Positions 58,333 to 64,000 of a stretch of 64,000 bases of DNA are shown here, in pieces; positions within the stretch are counted from its first letter, which is position 1; each line of letters starts with the position of its first letter. Below the pieces are notes generated by a model. It was not told the origin of the DNA. It worked only from the letters and a program-made list of their open reading frames with translations, and ran no database searches. Where the stretch lies: positions 62,001 through 126,000 of the forward strand of contig NZ_BNBO01000005.1 of the NCBI RefSeq assembly GCF_014655955.1, in the 5' to 3' direction. Origin of the DNA: Kitasatospora indigofera. Lineage in GTDB: Bacteria; Actinomycetota; Actinomycetes; Streptomycetales; Streptomycetaceae. The position numbers were made by a program, and so were the translations under genes.

Positions 58333-58686
58333 TCAGCGGGCCTCGGCGGCCACCCGCAGGGCGCCGTCCGGGCCCGCCAGCAGCACCGGGGTGCCGGCGC
58401 CGCCGAGGTCGCGCACGGCGGCCAGGTCGGCTTCGGCGGGCTGCCCGGCCTCGGTGACCACGGCGGCCGCCTCCAGGCTGCGCGCCCCGCTGGCCACCGC
58501 CATCGCCACGGCCGTCTGCAGCGCGCTGAGCTTCAGCGACTCCAGGGCGACCGTGCCGGCCACGTAGGTGCGGCCGTTCTCGTCGCGCACCGCGGCCCCC
58601 TCCGCCACGCCGTTGCGGGCGCGGGCGGAACGGGCCAGGGTGATGATCTTCTTGTCCTCAGGGTCCAGCTCGGTGACATCACTCAT
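58333..58686 (-). CDS. Cytidine-deaminase-fold protein lacking catalytic residues
   Basis: The 117-residue protein has the strand/helix order of the small cytidine deaminase fold (AVRDENGRTYVAGTVALESL, ALQTAVAMAVASGARSLEAAAVV, TPVLLAGPDGALR). At the CxE zinc/proton shuttle site it reads LSAL, and the PCxxC motif is absent (AEADLAAVRDL). It should therefore be inactive as a deaminase. Proteins annotated as cytidine deaminase occupy this place in other streptomycetes. The start is ATG 58686. A structural or regulatory role near era is possible but unproven. Confidence 0.8.
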   Translation of the reverse strand: MSDVTELDPEDKKIITLARSARARNGVAEGAAVRDENGRTYVAGTVALESLKLSALQTAVAMAVASGARSLEAAAVVTEAGQPAEADLAAVRDLGGAGTPVLLAGPDGALRVAAEAR

Positions 58687-58813
58687 GCCGCAGAGCATAG
58701 GCCGCCGTGATCGCCGGGCGTCGGCGCGTTCCGCCCGGCGGTCGCCCGGCGGCCGCGCGCGGGGCGGCCCCGGGCGGCCTGGGCCGGCCGCTCCGGGGCC
58801 GCCCGGCGGCGGG

Positions 58814-59353
58814 TCAGTGCCCGATCGGGTTGGGCGGGCCCGGCTTGAGGACCTTCACGAAGGCCGGCGGGCCGGAGGGCAACGGCTGCTGGTCGCGGTG
58901 GCGCTGCTGCCAGTACGGGTTGTCGTGCGGCAGGTGGCTGCTCACCCGGCCGTACATGCCGAAGGTGAGGACGACGAATCCGAAGATGAAGGCGAACAGG
59001 CAGTTGGACATGCGGAAGTTCAGGATGTTCGCGTCCGGCCGGCCGAGCACGGTCAGGCCGTAGAAGCCGGAGAGCACGAACAGCAGGCCGACGATCATGT
59101 TCAGGTTGGAGGCGAAGTTGCCGCCCACCACCGCACCGCCGATCAGCACGAGGCCCATCACCACGGAGAGCACGCTCAGCGCGCCGTTGGTGGACATGCC
59201 CGCGATGTGGTCGCCGCTGGTGGACAGGAAGCCCGGGTGGTTCAGCAGCCCGAGGATCCCGAAGACCAGCAGGAACACGCCGCCCAGCCCCGCGCCGTAC
59301 CGGTAGACCGTGGCCAGCCGGTGGTCGACGGGCAGTTCGTCTTGCAGTTTCAT
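58814..59353 (-). CDS. DUF4383 family membrane protein
   Basis: The 179-residue protein has four membrane helices (VYRYGAGLGGVFLLVFGILGL, ALSVLSVVMGLVLIGGAVVG, NLNMIVGLLFVLSGFYGLTVLG, FAFIFGFVVLTFGMYG) and a hydrophilic C-terminal tail with PYWQQRHRDQQP. This is the DUF4383 pattern found in actinobacteria. ATG 59353 has GGAGG 5 nt upstream. Function is unknown. Confidence 0.85.
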   Translation of the reverse strand: MKLQDELPVDHRLATVYRYGAGLGGVFLLVFGILGLLNHPGFLSTSGDHIAGMSTNGALSVLSVVMGLVLIGGAVVGGNFASNLNMIVGLLFVLSGFYGLTVLGRPDANILNFRMSNCLFAFIFGFVVLTFGMYGRVSSHLPHDNPYWQQRHRDQQPLPSGPPAFVKVLKPGPPNPIGH

Positions 59354-59502
59354 GGAGACCTCCACGATGCGGCAGAAGCCGTGGACCGCCCCCCGGACGG
59401 ACACCCCGCCCCGCGTTCCACGCTACGCCCGATCCCGGGGACCGCATGGCGGCGGGCGCGGCTGCGCCGTGCGGCCCGGACGGCCCGGGGGCCGGTCCGG
59501 CC

Positions 59503-59739
59503 CTAGCGGTGCGGGTCGCCCGACCCGTGCGGCACCTCGTGCAGGTAGAGCGAGCCGCACTGCTGGCAGGCCGGCCGCTCGGTCCTGCCCCAGTCGTCCT
59601 CCGGCCGGCTCTCCGCGTCCGCGTCGATGGTGCGGCCGCACATCGCCTCGGTGGCCCCGACGGTCCGCATGATGTGCCAGGTCCTGACGCCGCCGGACCG
59701 GCCCTGCGGGCCGTACTCAGCGCGCAACTCATGAGTCAT
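59503..59739 (-). CDS. 78-residue protein with Cys motif
   Basis: ATG 59739, MTHELRAEYGPQG. The protein holds CGRTIDADAE near residue 34 and CQQCGSLYLHEV near residue 60, enough for a small zinc site. It resembles hypothetical streptomycete zinc-finger-like proteins but I cannot name a family. It lies 99 nt from corC on the same strand. Confidence 0.55.
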   Translation of the reverse strand: MTHELRAEYGPQGRSGGVRTWHIMRTVGATEAMCGRTIDADAESRPEDDWGRTERPACQQCGSLYLHEVPHGSGDPHR

Positions 59740-59838
59740 GACCACATCGTGGTGACGGGCCGGGCGGCTGGGCAACTCGTGCTGCGCCTTCCGGGGCGGG
59801 CCGCGCCCGCCCCGGCCGGCAGGTGTCCGTCGTCCCGG

Positions 59839-61179
59839 TCAGCGCCCGTCGGGCCGGTCGGTGTCCTCGGCGTCGGCGTCGTCCACCGGGCGGACGGGGG
59901 CGGCGACCACCGTGCCGATCCGGTTGCGCCGCCCGGCCGAGCTCTCGGCGGTCAGCAGGATGGCGCTGAGGTCGGTGCCGGCGTCCTCCGGCAGCGGTAT
60001 CTCGCAGGACGAGCCGGGGATCGGCACCCGGCCGAGGTGCTTGGCGAGCAGGCCGCCGACGGTCTCGACGTCCTCGTCCTCCAGCTCGATGCCGAACAGG
60101 TCGCCGAGGTCCTCCACGAGCAGCCGGGCGGTGATCCGGTACGAGCCGTCACCGAGGTCCTCGACGGGGGCGATCTCCCGGTCGTACTCGTCGGTGATCT
60201 CACCGACGATCTCCTCCAGGATGTCCTCGATGGTGACCAGGCCGGCCGTGCCGCCGTACTCGTCGATCACGATCGCGACGTGCGAGCGCATCTGCTGCAT
60301 CTCGCGCAGCAGGTCCCCGGCCGGCTTGCTGTCGGGGATGAAGACGGCGGGGCGCATCACGCCGCCGACCGGCTCGGACTCGGCGTCACGGTTGATGTGG
60401 GTGAGGCGCACGAGGTCCTTGAGGTAGACCATGCCCACCACGTCGTCCTCGTTGTCGCCGACCACCGGGATCCGCGAGAAGCCGGAGCGCAGCGCCAGCG
60501 TGAGCGCCTGCCGGACGGTCTTGTGGCGCTCGATCATCACCAGGTCGGTGCGCGGCACCATCACCTCGCGCACGATGGTGTCGCCCAGTTCGAAGACCGA
60601 GTGCACCATCCGGCGCTCGTCGTCCTCGATCAGGTCGTCCTTCTCGGCCAGGTCGACCAGCGCCCGCAGCTCCGCCTCGGAGGCGAACGGGCCCTCGCGG
60701 TAGCCCTTGCCGGGGGTGAGCGCGTTGCCGGTCAGGATCAGCAGCCGCGGGATCGGGCCGAGGATCCGGGCCAGCGGCAGCAGCACGAAGGCCGCCGCCG
60801 TGACGGTGCTGAGCGGGTGCTGGCGGCCGATCGTGCGGGGCGAGACGCCCACCGCGACGAAGGAGACCAGCACCATCACGCCGAACGCCAGCAGCACCGC
60901 CTGCCAGGTCGGCTCCACGTTGCGGACGCAGACCACGGTGACCATGACCGCCGCGGCCACCTCGCTGGCCACCCGGATCAGGGTGGCCAGGTTGAGGTAG
61001 CGGATCGGGTCGGAGGCCAGCGTCAGCAGCCGGTCGGCGCCGCGCCGCCCGGCCCGGACGGCCTCCTCCGCGCGGAAGCGCGAGACCCGGGAGATGCCCG
61101 CCTCGGCGCAGGCGGCCAGCCACCCGACGCCGGTGAGCAGCACGGCACCGACGATGAAGCTCGTACTTTCACCACTCAC
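59839..61179 (-). CDS. CNNM/CorC-type transporter-associated protein, hemolysin-family
   Basis: The 446-residue protein begins with a CNNM transmembrane domain (three to four helices, residues 1-190, FIVGAVLLTGVGWLAACAEAGISRVSRF). A CBS pair (VPRTDLVMIERHKTVRQAL, SRIPVVGDNEDDVVGMVYLKDL) and a CorC_HlyC domain (GTDLSAILL) follow. Relatives support magnesium or cobalt efflux or act with ribosome maturation genes, next to which they often lie, as here with ybeY and phoH. Start GTG 61179, 19 nt after ybeY. Confidence 0.9.
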   Translation of the reverse strand: MSGESTSFIVGAVLLTGVGWLAACAEAGISRVSRFRAEEAVRAGRRGADRLLTLASDPIRYLNLATLIRVASEVAAAVMVTVVCVRNVEPTWQAVLLAFGVMVLVSFVAVGVSPRTIGRQHPLSTVTAAAFVLLPLARILGPIPRLLILTGNALTPGKGYREGPFASEAELRALVDLAEKDDLIEDDERRMVHSVFELGDTIVREVMVPRTDLVMIERHKTVRQALTLALRSGFSRIPVVGDNEDDVVGMVYLKDLVRLTHINRDAESEPVGGVMRPAVFIPDSKPAGDLLREMQQMRSHVAIVIDEYGGTAGLVTIEDILEEIVGEITDEYDREIAPVEDLGDGSYRITARLLVEDLGDLFGIELEDEDVETVGGLLAKHLGRVPIPGSSCEIPLPEDAGTDLSAILLTAESSAGRRNRIGTVVAAPVRPVDDADAEDTDRPDGR

Positions 61180-61198
61180 AGTGGATCGGACCCCGCGC

Positions 61199-61693
61199 TC
61201 AGTGGGTGGTGGGGGCCGGCGAGATGCCGCCGAGGCCCCGACCGGCGCGCCAGTCGTCCAGGATCCGCTTCTGGAGCCCGAACATCTCGCGCTCCTCGTC
61301 CGGCTCCTCGTGGTCGTAGCCGAGCACGTGCAGCACCCCGTGGACGGTGAGCAGCTGCAGCTCCTCGTCCATGGAGTGCTTGGACGGCGCCGCCTCGCCC
61401 TGCTGCTTGGCGACCTCCGGGCAGAGCACGATGTCGCCGAGCAGGCCCTGCGGCAGCTCGTCGCCCTCCTTGCCCGGACGCAGCTCGTCCATCGGGAAGG
61501 ACATCACGTCGGTGGGGCCCGGCAGGTCCATCCACTGGATGTGGAGCTCCTCCATCGCCGCGCTGTCCACCAGGATCACGGACAGTTCGGACTGCGGGTG
61601 GATCCGCATCTTGTCGAGGGCGTAGCGGGCGATGTCGAGGATGGAGTCCTCGTCGGCGTCCCAACCGGACTCGTTGGCGATGTCGATCGACAT
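61199..61693 (-). CDS. ybeY: rRNA maturation RNase YbeY
   Basis: The 164-residue metalloprotein has the zinc motif [11 protein letters not shown] (H3xH5xH, residues about 118-128) and the conserved [12 protein letters not shown] (about 58-69). It acts in 16S rRNA 3'-end processing and ribosome quality control. It starts 14 nt after the phoH stop codon and precedes corC by 19 nt, so phoH-ybeY-corC is one transcription unit. Confidence 0.96.
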   Translation of the reverse strand: MSIDIANESGWDADEDSILDIARYALDKMRIHPQSELSVILVDSAAMEELHIQWMDLPGPTDVMSFPMDELRPGKEGDELPQGLLGDIVLCPEVAKQQGEAAPSKHSMDEELQLLTVHGVLHVLGYDHEEPDEEREMFGLQKRILDDWRAGRGLGGISPAPTTH

Positions 61694-61707
61694 GGAGGGG
61701 CTGTTAC

Positions 61708-62847
61708 TCAGCTTTCGGTGCGATGGGACTGGCGGGGTGCCCGGGCCGACGGCGGCTTGACGGTGCGCCGCTGGGAGGGCTTGCGGGCGGGCGGGGTGTT
61801 CTCCTGGGCCTCCTGGCGGGCGTCCCAGGCCTCGTACGCGTCCACGATCCGGCCGACCAGCTTGTGGCGGACCACGTCGGTGCTGGTGAGGACGGAGAAG
61901 TGGATGTCGGGGACGTCCACGAGGATCTCCTGGACGACCTTGAGGCCGCTGCGGGTGCTGCCGGGGAGGTCGATCTGGCTGGTGTCACCGGTGACCACCA
62001 CCCGGGAGTTGAAGCCCAGGCGGGTGAGGAACATCTTCATCTGCTCGGGCGAGGTGTTCTGGGCCTCGTCCAGGATGATGAAGGCGTCGTTGAGGGTGCG
62101 CCCGCGCATGTACGCGAGCGGGGCGACCTCGATCGTCCCGGCGGCCATCAGCCGCGGGATCGAGTCCGGGTCCATCATGTCGTGCAGCGCGTCGTAGAGC
62201 GGGCGCAGGTACGGGTCGATCTTCTCGTAGAGGGTGCCGGGCAGGAAGCCCAGCCGCTCCCCCGCCTCGACGGCGGGCCGGGTCAGGATGATCCGGTTGA
62301 CCTCCTTGGCCTGCAGGGCCTGGACGGCCTTGGCCATCGCGAGGTAGGTCTTGCCGGTACCGGCCGGGCCGAGGCCGAAGACGATCGTGTGCTTGTCGAT
62401 CGCGTCGACGTAGCGCTGCTGGTTGAGGGTCTTGGGGCGGATCGTCCGGCCGCGGTTGGACAGGATGTTCGCGGTGAACACCTGCGACGGCGACGGGTCG
62501 TCCGGGTTGTCCCCGGCACTGCGCAGCATCGCGATCGAACGCTCCACGGCGTCCTCCGTCAGGGGCTGGCCGGTGCGCAGCACCAGCATCATCTCGCTGA
62601 ACAGCTGCTGCACCAGGGCGACCTCGGCACGCTCCCCGGTCGCGGTGACCTCGTTGCCCCGGACGTGGATGTCGGCGGCCGGGAACGACCGCTCGATCAC
62701 GCGCAGCAGCGAGTCGGTGGCACCGAGCAGGGTGACCATCGGGTGCTTCTCGGGAATGACGATCCTGGCGCTGGCGACCCGCTCGGAGCCGGCCGCCTCG
62801 GCGGGCCGCGACTGTCCGTTCGTACGGGTACGTGATGTGTCACTCAT
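61708..62847 (-). CDS. phoH: PhoH-like ATPase
   Basis: The 379-residue P-loop protein has a PhoH domain: Walker [14 protein letters not shown] near residue 160, [48 protein letters not shown] (Walker B) and GDTSQIDLP. An N-terminal KH-like region (residues about 30-90, [16 protein letters not shown]) suggests RNA binding. The C-terminal 40 residues are basic and Pro-rich. It is thought to be an RNA helicase or nuclease partner in ribosome metabolism. Start ATG 62847; first gene of the phoH-ybeY-corC operon. Confidence 0.95.
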   Translation of the reverse strand: MSDTSRTRTNGQSRPAEAAGSERVASARIVIPEKHPMVTLLGATDSLLRVIERSFPAADIHVRGNEVTATGERAEVALVQQLFSEMMLVLRTGQPLTEDAVERSIAMLRSAGDNPDDPSPSQVFTANILSNRGRTIRPKTLNQQRYVDAIDKHTIVFGLGPAGTGKTYLAMAKAVQALQAKEVNRIILTRPAVEAGERLGFLPGTLYEKIDPYLRPLYDALHDMMDPDSIPRLMAAGTIEVAPLAYMRGRTLNDAFIILDEAQNTSPEQMKMFLTRLGFNSRVVVTGDTSQIDLPGSTRSGLKVVQEILVDVPDIHFSVLTSTDVVRHKLVGRIVDAYEAWDARQEAQENTPPARKPSQRRTVKPPSARAPRQSHRTES

Positions 62848-63076
62848 AGGTCGGCGCTGAGGCCTGCCTCATCCCATCCGTGTCTCGTGGTGCCGCTCGG
62901 TCGGTCCGGGGTCACCAGGGTACGCCGCGCACGTGATCGCCGGGGCGGTGCGGCGCCACCTCTCGGCGGACGAATCGCGCACGCGGTCGATGGTCCGGCA
63001 GTTCCGGGGCCGATGCGACTGGTTTTCCGGGCGGGCACCGGGCACCGGCGACCCACCAGCGGGCGGCCGACGGTGG

Positions 63077-63994
63077 TCAACGGCGCGGCGGGACGGGCAC
63101 CCGGGCGAGGTCGGTGGCGACCACGATCTCGCCGTCGAAGTACCGGCGGGCCTCCGCCAGGTGCCCGGCGAGGTCGGGGTAGCGCTGGGAGAAGTGGGTG
63201 AGGACGAGGGTCCGGACGCCCGCCCTGGCGGCCACCTGGGCGGCCTGCCCGGCGGTGAGATGGCCGTGCTCGCGGGCCAGATGGGCGTCGGCGTCCAGGA
63301 AGGTCGCCTCGATCACCAGCAGGTCGGCGCCCTCGGCCAGCTCCCCGACACCGTCGCAGAGCCGGGTGTCCATCACGAAGGCGAAGCGCTGGCCGGGGCG
63401 CGGCTCGCTGACCTCCTCCAGGGTGACGGTCCGCCCGTCCAGCTCGACGGAGCCCTGGTGCTGGAGCCGGCCGACCGCCGGGCCGAAGATCCCGAACTCG
63501 GCGAGCCGCTCGGGCACCAGTCGGCGGCCGTCCGGCTCGGCCAGCCGGTAGCCGAAGGACTCGACCGGGTGCGAGAGGCGGACGGCGTCCAGCGTGAACC
63601 GGGCGCCGGGGACGGGCAGCGGGCCCGCCTCCTCCACCGGGTGCGGGCGCAGCACGGCCGTCTCGTGGAAGGCCGTGGCGTGCCGCAGCCGGTGGAAGAA
63701 GACCTCGCCGGAGGCCGGGAAGTAGACGTCCACCGGGTGCGGCACCCGGTCCAGGTTGATCCGCTGGATCACCCCGGCCAGGCCGAGGCAGTGGTCGCCG
63801 TGGAAGTGCGTGACGCCGATCCGGGTGATCTGGGTGGCGGAGACCCCCGCGTGCAGCATCTGCCGCTGGGTGCCTTCGCCGGGGTCGAGGAGCAGGCCCT
63901 CGCCGTCCCAGCGGAGCAGGTAGCCGTTGTGGTTGCGGTGCCGGGTGGGCACCTGGCTGGCGGTGCCCAGGACGACGAGTTCGCGTTGCGACAC
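63077..63994 (-). CDS. rnz: Ribonuclease Z (tRNA 3' processing)
   Basis: The 305-residue metallo-beta-lactamase fold protein has the zinc motif [11 protein letters not shown] near residue 62, an Asp in [10 protein letters not shown] near 210 and a terminal LTHFSQRY His motif near 268. It cleaves the 3' trailer from tRNA precursors. Start GTG 63994, so it is complete; its promoter lies at or beyond the window edge. The 229 bp between it and phoH show no gene or clear hairpin. Confidence 0.95.
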   Translation of the reverse strand: MSQRELVVLGTASQVPTRHRNHNGYLLRWDGEGLLLDPGEGTQRQMLHAGVSATQITRIGVTHFHGDHCLGLAGVIQRINLDRVPHPVDVYFPASGEVFFHRLRHATAFHETAVLRPHPVEEAGPLPVPGARFTLDAVRLSHPVESFGYRLAEPDGRRLVPERLAEFGIFGPAVGRLQHQGSVELDGRTVTLEEVSEPRPGQRFAFVMDTRLCDGVGELAEGADLLVIEATFLDADAHLAREHGHLTAGQAAQVAARAGVRTLVLTHFSQRYPDLAGHLAEARRYFDGEIVVATDLARVPVPPRR

Positions 63995-64000
63995 GGTGTC

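Overview
The window is about 74% G+C with near-saturated G/C in third codon positions, many GTG starts, 4-nt ATGA/GTGA gene overlaps and actinomycete-specific families (DUF397, DUF2690, DUF4383, MmyB-type regulators, emfourin). It comes from a streptomycete chromosome (Streptomyces or Kitasatospora). The gene order (hrdA-type sigma factor, dnaG, dgt, nasA, nirBD, ppdK, dus, znu/zur, uppS, recO, leuA, era, corC, ybeY, phoH, rnz) is, from memory, the conserved core order around hrdA to rnz in Streptomyces coelicolor. No tRNA, rRNA, transposase, integrase or CRISPR array was seen.

Layout. 1-4.3 kb: the end of a xylulokinase gene, a frameshifted glutamate decarboxylase remnant, an XRE/DUF2690 membrane regulator, a 57-residue small gene and a group 2 sigma factor. 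4.4-7.7 kb: DNA primase and dGTPase. 7.8-17.9 kb: nitrate/nitrite assimilation, namely a CbiX-type sirohydrochlorin chelatase gene divergent from nasA, then nirB-type genes and nirD, with 11-bp-periodic GlnR-like half-sites at both control regions. Inserted between them is an MFS exporter/SnoaL operon divergent from a TetR regulator, with two inverted 18-bp operators. 18-25 kb: a GDSL lipoprotein, DUF1062, a PAC2 protein, a GNAT protein, an ADP-ribosylglycohydrolase behind a perfect 35-bp palindrome, and an anchored guanyl RNase. 25-32 kb: pyruvate phosphate dikinase, tRNA-dihydrouridine synthase, and a DesK-type two-component system with a DUF4097 protein.

32.4-43.2 kb is the accessory part: an operon of four tiny proteins joined by 4-nt overlaps and divergent from an XRE-DUF397 pair of lower G+C, a decayed coding remnant, an alpha/beta hydrolase behind an inverted repeat, an MmyB-like regulator divergent from a DHA2 exporter, a NADAR protein and two uncharacterised proteins. 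43.3-49.9 kb: glycyl-tRNA synthetase divergent from the zinc regulon znuA-znuC-znuB-zur, whose promoter carries two Zur boxes, then uppS and recO. 50-54.8 kb: a TerB-like protein, leuA with a three-leucine leader peptide, and a protealysin-type M4 protease with its emfourin-type inhibitor behind a symmetric GTGAC operator. 54.8-64 kb: an M16-like protein, era, a 53-residue membrane protein, a cytidine-deaminase-fold pseudoenzyme, corC, ybeY, phoH and ribonuclease Z.

Functional links. The CbiX chelatase would supply sirohaem for NirB while NasA makes its nitrite, and all share candidate GlnR sites. The zinc importer and its repressor are one unit closed by a 24-bp bidirectional terminator. YbeY, Era and CorC sit in the common ribosome-maturation cluster. 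Two ADP-ribose-related enzymes (ADP-ribosylglycohydrolase and NADAR) occur 15 kb apart and may act on the same chemistry.
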